Assembly (NCBI GenBank): GCA_025738555.1
Contig: JAOVFP010000007.1
Span: forward strand, 2,046,001-2,110,000
Length of the DNA stretch: 64,000 nucleotides
Reading direction: 5' to 3'
Source: Cyathus striatus
Lineage: Eukaryota > Basidiomycota > Agaricomycetes > Agaricales > Nidulariaceae
Shown here: in pieces, positions 44,976 to 56,084 of the stretch
How positions within the stretch are numbered: the first letter of the stretch is position 1
Layout: every line of letters begins with the position of its first letter
Notes under the pieces: generated by a model
The model's input: the letters and a program-made list of their open reading frames with translations, nothing else
The model's database searches: none
Told to the model about the DNA's origin: nothing
Position numbers and translations under genes: made by a program

Positions 44976-47308
44976 CGTGCAGGAGGTGGGGAGGGAGAAG
45001 GAAGGGAGGGGGGAGAAGAGGAAGAGGGAGGGGAGAAGGGAAATTGTGCGCTCGGAAGAACGGATGGTCTTTTTTAGATGTACCTGACTGACACTGTTGT
45101 CACCACCCACTCAACTTGACCGTGACGGCCCTAAGTATCTTCCCGATCCCTGATTCCTGTTTTTTTCAAGAGGTGTCAGATCCAGCGATCTCGGTCGTCC
45201 CATTCTGCCACGCGAGACTATTCCCAGGAGGGCGGCACTCTACGGCTGTTTCAGAATTCCATCAATTTGGACTGCTCGGTATCCGGCATCTCCTAGTTGG
45301 TTGTGCCATCGTCAATCCATCGTTTCCAACCTTTTTAAGTATTGCAAGTGTATCTACGAGCTACTTGCGTGGATATTAAAACTAGATATTTTAACATATA
45401 ATTACATATAACTATGTACATATGTTGAAATAAACGACGCATCGACGACGACGACGTTACATTTGGCCTCAAAGCACGCAAGGGGAGAAAGCCAGAGGCA
45501 AATGGATAAGTAAATACAGTACATAGTATACTACTTAAATACATAGAAAGCGGAGCACATTGTCTGTAGAATACATAAAAGGTATAGTAAACTATCTAAA
45601 AGCATATGTGGAGGCGGCATATCATTGTGACATTTGAATAGGTAATATAATTCTACAACATACACTGAAATTAAGTTGAACAATCAAGCATAGCATCGTG
45701 AGCCGAAGCTGTCAAAGAACTGAAGTAAGGTGGAAAAGAATACTGATAATATTACCATAACGAAAGGGAATAGGAGCAGTGTGTGCTCTGGGTGGTGTTA
45801 TTATACTTGTTGTGGGTTTACAGAATGAATATTGAATCTCCATGTCCATTATGAGTGTTCCGTGTCTCTTGATGAATGTAAAGATGAAAAAGAGCTGTCT
45901 AGTTAAATAAATGATTAACGAAATAACATACAAGAAAAGTTTCATCTTGTACCGTTTACTTACATTCATCTACCTTCTACATTAGCCGATGACGACTAAT
46001 AGTTTGTAAGGAAAGTATCCCCGGTGCTTTAGATGCGCCGTGCAATGCGCATGATCCTGGCCAATTTCAAGAGAACCTGGATATTAGGCAATTCTAGTGC
46101 ATCTATTGGCACAAACTTGAATCTTTCTTAGTAAGAATAACCAGTACAAGAACGGGCGTCCAAGTCTGGATTGTGAACTGCAGAGGGACTCTAGGTTATA
46201 AATGGCGATAGTCAGTTAGTACAAGGACATTGGGTGACACTCTGTGAGTTGGACAAAGGAATAGCATCTTCTGTACATGTACTATATGATTCAAAACATT
46301 TAAAGATAATATCTGCATGAGGAACATGAGACTTAGTACAAAGTACTTAACAACTTATAGTAAGCAACACTCACCGAGATATTTATATTAACATTAACGA
46401 AGCTTTGATGTACAGTATCTACAATGTACACTATTAGACTGCCACAGAGGTGGTACATAACATGAGGAGGACATGTTGAAGACGCGTCTTAATGAGCTCG
46501 GACGCGTAGAGAGATGAGACATTTTAAGGTAGACAACGGCGAACACGCTGTAAGTCCTAAGGCATGGCAGCATTGTTTGATGAACTTAAATTGTTCTCAC
46601 AGTTGACCAACGTGAGTGCCGTGCCGACATGCCATCAACTGCGCTAAACCAAATTTGTAGGGTACCCCCCCCCCCTACCCTATGACATCATGGACGACCG
46701 CGATCGCCGGATCTGACACCTCTTGGTTTTTTTACCCTTTTGATTCAAATACAGTGTCCCTGTCTTGTGCTGTCGACTTGTTGTTATGTTGCCTGATACG
46801 CGTCGTGCGTGCAGATGAAGACACGATGGGACGAGTGGACTTCTGCTCTAAACCAGTGAGAGCCGACTCGAGCCTCGAGAGAGCTCTCGAGGAAGATACT
46901 TATCCGATCTATCCGACCGCGTCCGTGCAAAAACACTAAAGCCCGGTTCAACCACGTGGAAAAAGGTACCGTTTAATTTTAATTTATCAGACCCTCGTTG
47001 TAACCGACACCGCCACTGACATTTAAAATGTCACACTTTTTATTTGGGCGGATGTATTTATCTATGGCTTGGTGTCTACTTGGTATGATAGGGCGCTGAT
47101 GTTCCTTCAGCTTCAGCGCTCTGGGAATAGAGTACAACATTCTATGCAGTTAATCCTTTTTTTCTCTTGTGCGGTTGGTGGTATCGACTTGATGATATAG
47201 GGTATAATGTATATGATGGCGCTAATATACTCTACCTTTAGCGCTCTAGTAAAAGAGTCCTCGATGTACTTAAGAGTTCGTATCCTAATTCATAGCACCT
47301 AACCTGAA
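44976..47308. other. CpG-rich intergenic region
   Basis: No secure gene. A GC-rich frame at 46,682-46,939 and AT-rich frames at 45,335-45,969 lack family features. At 47,060-47,250 two partial copies of GGTGTCTACTTGGTATGATAG/GGTATCGACTTGATGATATAG-like 3' flank occur, related to 49,885-49,950, consistent with duplication of the downstream region of the membrane-protein genes. Confidence 0.35.
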
Positions 47309-48416
47309 TTAACCCTCCTTTCTCCCCACCTCCCCTCTCACTTCCTCTTCGACATCAATCTGCAACACATCCTGCACTTCCGCATCCGAACCACTTCGAT
47401 ATGGAGGAGGTAACGTCGAATACGATACTTGACTTTCATTCTCTATTATACCATTGCTTCCACCATTTTCTAACTCTGCTAATCCTTCTCTCCGAGCCTG
47501 AGGTTCGTTTTTAACCATTTCACCTGGTCCTCCAGAATTAGCTCCTCGGACAAACGGAGTTAGCTTCGCTTTGCGAGAAGTGAACAATGAATACGAAGTC
47601 CGTGTAATGTTTTATCCATGGCCTGAAAGTTGATTTCGGAGGTGTTTTTTGTGGAAGTGGAGTGTGAGGAGTATTGTGATGCCGAGGATGAGAAGGGCAC
47701 TTGGGATTGTTATTGCTGCTATAATTCCGGGTTTGATGGTTGTGCTGCTGCTGCTGCTGGAGGATGGTTGAGTGGCAATTGCCGACTGTGCGGGTGGTGT
47801 CGATGATGAAGATGACGTTGGCGATGGACTCGTGTCATTTGGAATAAAAGGTGGTATCATAGTGCTAGTTGGACGATCACTTCTATTTTAATAAATTTCA
47901 ATCAATGAGATCGTCAAAGTAGAGAATATTCCCTTACGCAGTGCTTACGGGTAACGGCGATGACGGAGTAATATCACGAACATTAGTGTTAGTGTTGGTG
48001 TCGGGGTCGGTGATGGTGTTGGTGTTGGTGTTGGTGTCGGGGTTGGTGATGGTGTTGGTGTTGGTGTTGGTGTCGGGGTCGGTGATGGTGTTGGTGTTGG
48101 TGTTGGTGTCGGGGTCGGTGATGGTGTCGGTGGTGATGTTGGTGAAGCTGGTGTCGGCACCAATAGGTGTTGTGGAACTTTTAAAGGACGTTGGTGCTCC
48201 GTCTGATGCGTCCCCTGGGGTAATCAGGATCAGGCTGGCTGTCGATGAAAACGATGAAACCTGAGCTAAAGCATACGCCGCGTCGCAGATCACAAACACC
48301 AACTGAAGGCTTAATTCAATTAAATTGTTAGATCAAATTTTTGAACGCGGAGAAATATTCCTGAGTGAAACATACAGTAAAGTGCTCATTCCTTTACGTC
48401 TGAGCCGTGGTAGCAT
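47309..48416 (-). pseudogene. Ser/Thr-rich single-pass membrane protein with PPPY tail, copy 1
   Basis: Exon 1 (48,376-48,416) and exon 2 (47,938-48,309) give a signal peptide, MLPRLRRKGMSTLL joined to LQLVFVICDAAYALAQ, and a Ser/Thr-rich domain with four 12-residue repeats ([12 protein letters not shown]). Introns are 66 nt (48,310-48,375) and 55 nt (47,883-47,937). Exon 3 adds SSSSSTPPAQSAIATQP, the membrane segment PGIIAAITIPSALLILGITI and HKKHLR. An in-frame TAA at 47,612-47,614 then cuts off the tail (SYSLFTSRKAKLTPF ... SYSTLPPPYRSGSD), which stays open to 47,309. The paralogue at 50 kb reads through here. A TATA-like GTATATAATA lies on the minus strand near 48,475. The plan recalls fungal wall-sensor-like O-glycosylated receptors; PPPY could bind WW-domain ubiquitin ligases. 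Both roles are inference. Confidence 0.6.
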
Positions 48417-48579
48417 TGCGCTATGCGGTGTAATGTAGGAAGGAAAGAACTTCGAGTAGGAGGATGGGAATTATTATATACGCATGAATTAGCTCCCGTT
48501 GATTGATATATCTTTTGATGAGGCATATGGAAGCGGATGGTAGTAGAGAAGAACAGTATAATCATCTACTATTCATATG

Positions 48580-48880
48580 TCAAGATGCATACCTCTAGCA
48601 AACGTTCATAATAAGTTCACATTGCCTTGTATATATATATACGATTAAATCAAATCACGTATATGTGCACTGAAAATGGTACAAATCATTCTATTGTCAT
48701 GGTTCTAATATAGGTATGATAAATCGCTACGTGTTCCTTCCCACAGTAACAGTACCGTAGTTGTCAATGTTACAATGTATTCCGGAAACCTTCATCTGAA
48801 TTAGATATTGGCAATGCTGCGAAGTTACTAAGAAGCAGCTCATTGAGATATATTGAAGTCATACATAGTGGGCACTTCTT
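48580..48880 (+). repeat. Duplicated flank segment (also at 6.0 and 51.9 kb)
   Basis: Starts TCAAGATGCATACC, ends TAGTGGGCACTTC. CpG-rich version of the 6,043-6,304 copy; the 51,925-52,060 copy shares the first half including GGTACAAATCATTCTATTGTC. Confidence 0.7.
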
Positions 48881-48921
48881 GTATTGCTACTAAAATTATT
48901 AACCAAAGCTGTATTGCACTT

Positions 48922-49315
48922 TGTACAGCAGGCGATTCGCCTGCACTACAAAATTCGGTATTTTACAAGTTTTGGTATCGATATCACGTGACGTTGGTAC
49001 GCGTATCGAGCCGTTCCGATTTTCTGGTTTTCGTCGTCTCAACCTCTCCGTCCTACTTCCTCATGTTTTACGTTCTAGCCCTTTACTCTCGGTACTTATA
49101 TCTAGGACCCTTTAATTTCGGACTCACAATTAAATCTTCGTTAAGTAATGTCGTCCTTTCTCTTCTAGTATAAATTCTATGTATCTGCCTCTTCGCAATT
49201 CAGTGAGAATTATCCCCCCTTACTTGACACCTTAGAACACCCAAGGTCGAACGGACGTTCACCTACTCGCGTTCAAATTTCTTTGTTGAGGTGGAAGCGC
49301 ACCTTAGCCCTTACA
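48922..49315. mobile_element. Solo LTR (394 bp), CpG-rich copy
   Basis: Starts TGTACAGCAGGCGATTCG, ends CCCTTACA, with ACTT on both sides (48,918-48,921; 49,316-49,319). Reverse-oriented full-length relative of 52,796-53,176. It contains the hairpin GCAGGCGATTCGCCTGC and TATATC. Inserted between tandem membrane-protein gene copies. Confidence 0.75.
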
Positions 49316-49512
49316 ACTTCGATTCGTTTCGAGAGATATACCGACAATCTTCAATAATAACTTAGAGAATCGAATGTAAGTGGTTAATTGTATGCTCTAT
49401 GTATGATTAAGTAAGTCGAACGTCTTTTCATCGTTCTGGTATTTCACGGTCGTTGTACTGCTTCTTTCGATTGGCGAAATGTAAGTTTGTAAAGTGAAAT
49501 GCAACAAAAATA

Positions 49513-49866
49513 ATTATAGAAATTATCAGACATAATTAACGCCGATGGGGACAATGTTGGTTGCTGAAAATGCTACAGATGACTGCCCGATGTTCTGAGC
49601 TGGACTATATGTTGTGGTGAAGCTCGCAAATACCCACTGAAGGCTTGATTCAATTATTAACTATTATTTATGAATTCGGAGAAGTATTCCAGAATGAAAT
49701 TTACAGCACAATTTCGTCCAGAGTAATTAACCTTCCTTTTCTCATCACCTCTTCCCTCACTTCATCTTCAACACCTGCCTGCACGACGTCCTGCACATCC
49801 GGACCACGTCGATACGGAGGAGGTAACGTCAAATACGAAATATGACTCTCATTCTCAACTGTCCAG
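49513..49866 (-). pseudogene. Fragments of a third Ser/Thr-rich membrane protein copy
   Basis: Two pieces. 49,722-49,866 encodes a tail (ENESHISYLTLPPPYRRGPD, VQDVVQAGVEDEVREEV) clearly paralogous to the other two copies and keeping PPPY. 49,513-49,640 encodes the signal-peptide-side exon (LQWVFASFTTTYSPAQ, after a TTCAATTAAG-like acceptor). The order on the minus strand is tail first, then N-terminal exon, so these are the end of one copy and the start of another with the middle parts lost. Confidence 0.6.
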
Positions 49867-49969
49867 GAGACGGAAGTATATGTCTAATGCTTGGTATCGA
49901 CTGGGTATAATGGGGTATGATGCTATAGTATACGATAGCTGTAAGAGTTCAAACGTTCATATTTTTAAT

Positions 49970-51668
49970 TCAAGAGAGTCCAACTTCAATGTCCAGAGAA
50001 ATTAACCCTCCTTTCTCCTCGCCTCCCCAGCCCACTTCCTCTTTCACATCAATCTGCAACACGTCCTGCACTTCCGCATCCGAACCACGTTGATATGGAG
50101 GAGGTAACGTCGAATACGATACTTGACTTTCATTCTCAAGTATACCATCACTTCCACCATTTTCTAACTCTGATAATCCTTCCGTCCGAGCCTGAGGTTC
50201 GTTTGTAACCACTTCACCTGGTCCTCCCGAATTAGCCCCTCGGACAGATGGAGTCAACTTTGTTTTCCTGGAAGTGAACAATGAATACGAAGTCCGAGGA
50301 TTTTGTTCTCCGGTAAGATGATTAATTTTTCGTAAGTGTTTTTTGTGCAAGTAGAGTGTGAGGAGTATCGTGATGCCGAGGATGAGGAGGGCACTTGGGA
50401 TTGCTATTGCTGCTATTATTCCTGGTTTGATGGTTGTGCTGCAGCTTCTAGAGGATGGTTGGGTGGCAATTGCTGACTGTGCGGGTGGTGATGATGGAGA
50501 AGAGGTTGGAGATGAAGTGGCGGTTGGAGATGAAGTTGGAGATGAAGATGGGGTTGGTGACAAAGTGGTGGTTGATGACATGGCAGAGGATGAGATAAAA
50601 CTGTCCACCGCCCTTCCGACAGTGGTAGCAGCTTCAGGAGCATCGATTGATGCTAAAACCTCCGGAGGACCTGTTGGTTGACTTTAGAAAGTTCAGTAAT
50701 CGAAATCATGAAAGTGTAGGATAAAGTTTTCATACGGAGCTTCACCTCTCGTAGTAGATCTGACAATGGGGGTCGTGGAGTCCGCGGCTGTAGACAAGTC
50801 GGAAGGGTTACCAATTGACGATAGAAGTGCATACGGCGCTAGTTGCGACGAAGTTAATGTCGGCATTGGTAGCGACGGAGTTGATGTTAAATCGAGTTCA
50901 AGGATATGGAAGGCACTTGTGATTGCTATTACTTCTGTTATTCCTGGTTTGAGGGTTGTGCTATTACTGGAGGATGGTGCCGTGTCGGAATCTGGAAACT
51001 GTGCGGATGGTGATGATGAAGGTGGGGTTGGTGATGAAGTGCTGGTTGATGATGCAGGTGATGAGGTAAGGTCAACTGGTGCCTTTGCGGAGGTACTAGA
51101 TTTGATAATAGATGTTGCAAATGAACTGATTGTAGGAGTTGGAGAACTTTAGAAAGAAGGTTCAGTAATCGAAATCATGAAATTGGAGGATATTCTTATA
51201 CCTGAAGTCTTCACTGGTAGTAGTACATTCAATAATGGATGCACTTGGGGTGATCGGAGAAGTTGTTTGTAAACTTTAGAAGGTTCAGTAATAGAAATCA
51301 TGAGATTGGAGGATATTCTTATACCTGAAGTCTTCACTGGTAGTAGTACATTCAATAACGGATGCACTTGGGGTGATCGGAGAAGTTGTTTGTAAACTTT
51401 AGAAAGTTCAGTAATAGAAATCATGAAATTGGAGGATATTCTTATACCTGAAGACTTCACCGGTAGTAGTACATTCGATAATGGATGCACTTGGGGTGCT
51501 CGGAGAAGCTGTTTGTATACTTTAGAAAGTTCAGTAATAGAAATCATGAAAGTGTAGGATAAAGTTCCTATACCCAACTTCACTTGTTGAGGACATTCTG
51601 ACAATGGAGGGTTCAGTGGTAAACCGCACGATAGTGGCGCTAGTTAATGGTGGATTTACAGACACCAT
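49970..51668 (-). CDS. Ser/Thr-rich single-pass membrane protein with PPPY tail, copy 2
   Basis: Six exons join in constant phase: 51,574-51,668, 51,448-51,519, 51,325-51,396, 51,202-51,273, 50,736-51,146 and 49,970-50,681, with introns of 51-55 nt (donors GTATAAG/GTATAGG/GTATGAA, acceptors CTAAAG), giving about 477 residues. The three middle exons are 72 nt each and encode near-identical LQTTSPITPSASIIECTTTS units. The large exons add Ser/Thr/Pro-rich sequence, the membrane segment PGIIAAIAIPSALLILGITI, HKKHLRK, and a tail with SYSTLPPPYQRGSD. The start is uncertain: ATG 51,668 is in frame but no signal peptide was found; the frame is open upstream to 51,911 and a TATA-like GTATATAATA lies near 51,820, so a 5' exon may be missing. 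Likely a wall- or surface-associated O-glycosylated protein (inference). Confidence 0.6.
51202..51573 (-). repeat. Tandem 123-bp intron+exon units (three copies)
   Basis: GCACTTGGGGTG recurs at 51,241, 51,364 and 51,487, a 123-bp period. Each unit is a 72-nt exon plus a 51-54-nt intron. Because both parts are multiples of three with no stop in the intron, one frame is open across the whole array; that frame is an artefact. Confidence 0.85.
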
Positions 51669-51924
51669 TGGTAGCGACGGAGTTAATGTTAGATCGAGTT
51701 CAATGTACACTGACACTGTCCCTTTCAATATCCCGTAATAGGGAGATGTACTGGTAGGAAGTGAAGAAGAAGAGTCACAGGAATAGGAATAGTGCGCGCA
51801 CGTGTGTGTATGGAGGGTATTATATACGCGCGAATAATCTCTCGTTAATTGATATATCTTTTGATCAGGCCTATGGAAGCAGATGGTAGTAGAGCAGAAC
51901 TGTGTAATCATCTAATATTCGTAC

Positions 51925-52150
51925 GATAAGATCTATACCACTAGTAAATGTGTTCATAATAAGTTCACAACGCCTTGTATACATACATATAATTGAATGA
52001 AATCACTTAAATCACATATATTTGCACTGAGAATGGTACAAATCATTCTATTGTCGTGGTTCTTCACATCCTCATTGATATCAAACCTGCACATTCGAAT
52101 CACGACGATAAGGCGGCGACTGCGTCCAATACGATTCTTTAAGAATATGT
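51925..52150. repeat. Partial flank copy and decayed membrane-protein tail
   Basis: 51,925-52,060 is a partial copy of 48,580-48,700. 52,081-52,145 on the minus strand reads ESYWTQSPPYRRDSNVQV, a decayed version of the YSTLPPPYRRGSDVQDV tail, so a further gene copy once lay upstream. Confidence 0.55.
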
Positions 52151-52184
52151 GTATATAATCTCGTTGATTGATATATCATATTTC

Positions 52185-52790
52185 GGGCACCTATATTTTA
52201 CCGTGCACGCACAAAAGTGAGCGTGGTAGAGCGTTCCATGCTCAAGGTCAAAATTTCACACACAACAGGTGAGCATGTCATGCTCAAGATATATATTATA
52301 GTTGTAAAAGGCTTATTTGTGAGTCAAAATAAATGTACATTGAATATATATACTGGTATAGTCCTGTTGTAGTCATATTGTCATGACAAGTAAAGTTTTA
52401 AAGCAAGATAGGCACTCATATGTTGAAGAAATTTTTTACATTTCACACTCAAGGTTGAATGTACATGCTCATTTTTCATGCTCATGATTTTCCTTCACAC
52501 ACAGGGTCAGATCTTTCGTGCTCAGGGTCAAATCTTTATGCTCTGGGTCATTGTTTTCATGCTCACGTCACTAGTTTTCACCAAGTTTTCACACTCAACA
52601 TTTGTGAGCGTGAAATGTGAGTGTGAAAATACAGTATTTTTGACTAAGTACATGAAAATATAGAAATGTATAGTTTGTGTTTGTAGTCACTTTCATCTCA
52701 GTTTGACCATGAGCATGAAAGATTAAGCTTGAGCATTTTCCAATTCATGCTTAACTTAAGCGCAAGATGTCACGCATAAATATACCAGTC
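52185..52790 (+). mobile_element. Element G, copy 2 fragment
   Basis: Starts GGGCACCTATATTTTACCG then GCACGCACAAAAGTGAGCG, matching the left end of copy 1 but with more CpGs kept. It carries the GCTCAAGNT lead-in and is cut by the LTR at 52,796. Confidence 0.6.
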
Positions 52791-52795
52791 AATCT

Positions 52796-53176
52796 TGTAA
52801 GGGTCAAGGTGCACTTGCACCTCAACAAAGAAATTTAAAATGCAAGTCGGTGAACATCCGTTCGACCTGGGTTGTTCTAAGGTGTCGAGAGAGAGGGGTA
52901 ATTTTCACTGAATTGCAAGGAAGTAGATATGACAAATTTATAGAAAAAGCATTACTTAATGTAGATTAACCTGCTAAGTGGAAATTAAAGAGTCCTGGAT
53001 ATAGGTACCAAGAGTAAGGGTCAGAATGTAACATATGAGTAAGTAGAACAGAGAATTCAAGACGAAGAAAAACAGAAAATTGGAATGGCTCGATGCGTGT
53101 ACCGAGTCACATGATTTAGATACCAGAACTTGAAGAATACCAAATTTTGTAGTGCAGGCAAATCACCTGCTCTACA
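52796..53176. mobile_element. Solo LTR (381 bp), target duplication AATCT
   Basis: Starts TGTAAGGGTC, ends GCTCTACA, flanked by AATCT at 52,791-52,795 and 53,177-53,181. Homologous over its length to 48,922-49,315 (inverted) and in part to 29,059-29,614. Many CpGs of the 48.9-kb copy are TG or CA here. Confidence 0.82.
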
Positions 53177-53181
53177 AATCT

Positions 53182-53569
53182 ATAGGGCATAAACTTGTGC
53201 ATGATAGTTATTACTAAAGTACCTAGTTTAGTGCAATGTAGTATAAATTAAAATATAATCAATTCAACTCACACCACATACACTCACTAAGAAGGCGCTT
53301 GGTGGGTAAGACTTGGATGCGAGATGCTTCCAGGTGAAGTAAAGTGAAGGGGAGGTGTTGAAGACTGATGTTCAAGAAGGAATATGACTTAGCAGACACT
53401 TTGATGTGTGTTTTGATGCATGTTCCTTAATCTCGGACTTAGCACAGGCTTAGGACTTCACACTTCTCATTGCACTTAGAATCTCAATGCTCACACAAAT
53501 ACTAATGCATGATGCTAGATGGTATTTCTCAGGGCACAGAAGACTCTACAGTAAATATATGTTAGCACA
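53182..53569. other. Unassigned DNA
   Basis: No gene or repeat edge recognised between the LTR and the next G-type repeats. Confidence 0.25.
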
Positions 53570-55826
53570 AATATATACACTAATTTGAACATGAGTGTGA
53601 TAGGTGATACCTATCACACTCAGTATATAGTAAATATGTGTGAGTGTGAATATATATACTAATCTATATTCATGCCCATGTGTACTTATTATGGCCTTCT
53701 AATTTGAGCATGAGCATAATAGGTTATTACCTATCATGCTCACTCTACAGTAGATATGTTTGAGTGTGAATATATATACTGATCTGTATTCACACTTACA
53801 GCACATATGTGTGAGTGTGAATCTGCATGAATCAATTTCATATTTATGCTCACATTTAAATGAATTTTAATAGTGAGTGTGAGTGCGAATAATACATATC
53901 CACACTCACACTCACTCTAAGCTAAAATAGAGATGCATGAATGTGAATAGTATAATATTGGTGTTCCCTTACAGTAAGGATGCATGCACATGAATTGATT
54001 TCACATTCACACTCACATTCAAAATTTTAATAGAGTGAGCATGAGCATGTATATGTATTCACTCTTGTATTAACACACATTTTAAAGGTTTTGTGAGCAT
54101 GATTAGGAATACTCATCATGCTTATGTGATCAATCATATTACAGATGTGACCCATTGCTTGAAATCCTATATTCTAGGAGGTGCCTGTCAGGTTTGCCAG
54201 TGGGTTTTATATATATTTCATTGTTATTGTCTACTTTATAAGTGTATAATGATTTAAAAGGCACACCAATGATCCAGAGTGTTTAGATATGACTTAGAGT
54301 GTATATAAACAATTCAGAGAGTGTACAAATAATCTACAGGTTGTAAAAATGACTCAGAGAGTGTCGCAGTGATCCAGACTAACAGTTAGAAAGTTATAGA
54401 GTTAGAGAATGGAGTATATTGAATAGTAGAAACAGGAGAACTTTGTAATGAAGCAGGGGGCTCAGAAAAATACAGGAAGCTTTACAATGAAGCAGGAAAA
54501 TTCAGAATGAAGCAGGGGGATTCACAGTGAAGCAGAGACCTTAGAAAATTAAAAACAAAGAATGGGGCTTCACAGCAAAGCAGGGAGCTTCAGTACAAGG
54601 AAGGGGGCTTAACAATGAAGCAGGGAAATTCACAACAAAACAGGAGGCTTCACAGCATAGCAGGGAGCAACACAGGATAGAATACTACCTACCACACTCA
54701 TTCATATTTGCATAGTATAACTGTGTGTCAGTATTATATTTACACTCATGCTCAATGTCCTTTAACTTGAGCATGAGTGTGATAAGTATTCTATCATATC
54801 TGTAATACTTATTTACACTTGCACTCAATGTTCTTTAACTTGAGTATGAGTGTGATTGGTATTCCTATCCATGCTCACAAATCACACTCATTCATATTTG
54901 CATAGTATAACTGCATGTCAGTATTATATTCACACTCACACTCAATGTCCTTTAACTTGAGCATGAGTGTGATAGGTATTCTATCACATTTGCAATACTT
55001 ATTTACACTTGCACTCAATGTCCTTTAACTTGAGCATGAGTGTGATTGGTATTCCTATTCACACTCAAAATTATGTCCTATAATATAAGAGTAAGTGTGA
55101 ATATAGATATTTTATAAACATACTCACATATTTAGTATTTACTGACTTGAGTTTGGGTATGTATTATATTACTATATACATGTGAGCATGTATATCTTAA
55201 GGTCATGACTCACTTGAGAATAAGTGTGATCAGTATTATTATTTGTGCTCACAGCTATATATATATTTTAAGAGTGAACATGAATATAAGTATTATAGTA
55301 ATTCTCACTATTAATTAAAATGGGTTTGGGTATGTGCATGAAGTGAAGACATATTCACACTCATACATAAGTATCAATATTCATTCATACACTGAAGTGT
55401 GGCCATATCTATGTACTTATCCATACTTACTTTTCCTCCCACATGTAAGTGAAGCCAAAATATAAATGTAACATATAATTTTTTAGTGAGCATGAAGTGG
55501 AGAATTTGAGCACGAGTTGACAGACCTTGAGTGTGAGTTGATAGACCTTGAGCATGAAACCTCAGACCCTGTGTGTGAGATGTTGACCCTGAGTGTGAAA
55601 TAAAATCTTGAACATAATGTGTGTGTGCATGCTCAATCCATGCTCACACTTTGAGCATGAAATATAAACACTATTCTTCAATATTTTACTTCATATCTTG
55701 ATTAAAAACCTCACTCACAGTCACAATAAGATACAGTCATACAAAACTAGTATGTACATTTGATTTACACTCTGTTTGACTCACAAATGGGCCATTTAGA
55801 ACTAATATAAATGCCTTGAGCATGGG
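53570..55826 (-). mobile_element. Element G, reverse-oriented rearranged copy
   Basis: Runs in the opposite order to copy 1: tail block ending CCAGTGGGTTTT (54,190), minisatellite (54,430-54,670), tandem GAG..TGA units (54,690-55,330), the CACATGTAAGTGAAGCC block (55,440) and the lead-in (to 55,826). 53,570-54,170 has more GAG..TGA repeats outside the conserved order. The far ends do not form an intact pair, so the copy is truncated or recombined. Confidence 0.6.
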
Positions 55827-56084
55827 CACCAAGAAAATTCCATAAGTTGAGCATGCACATTCAGGGTCTGAGTGTGATAATGGTGACCCTGAGTATGAAG
55901 TATTGTATATTGAGCATGAAGAAATCCTACATAAGTGTGAAGATAATATCTTATAAATTGATGTAGTTCTGTACTGTATTGTATTAAAAATGTGCAAATA
56001 TAACTATCCACACTCATAATGCATATGTATTTTACATTCACACTCACTCTACAGTAAATATAGCTGCTGTGAGCATGAATATAT
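55827..56084. mobile_element. Element G end fragment
   Basis: GGGCACCAAGAAAATTCC at about 55,829 is another G-type end abutting the previous copy, followed by GAG..TGA repeats. Confidence 0.45.

Noticed and set aside
44037..45110. A single continuous 357-residue minus-strand protein
   Set aside because: The frame after about 44,390 loses family-like composition and a good GT donor sits there; the start at 45,110 also adds a non-conserved leader, so only 44,390-44,975 was kept.
47941..48264. Plus-strand Val/Leu-rich 107-residue ORF
   Set aside because: It is the antisense of the [12 protein letters not shown] repeats of the minus-strand membrane protein, whose introns and signal peptide fit.
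51149..51604. A 151-residue repetitive protein (MISITELSKVYKQLLR...)
   Set aside because: The frame runs through introns; the exon frame that joins the flanking coding exons in constant phase is a different one, Ser/Thr-rich like the rest of the protein.
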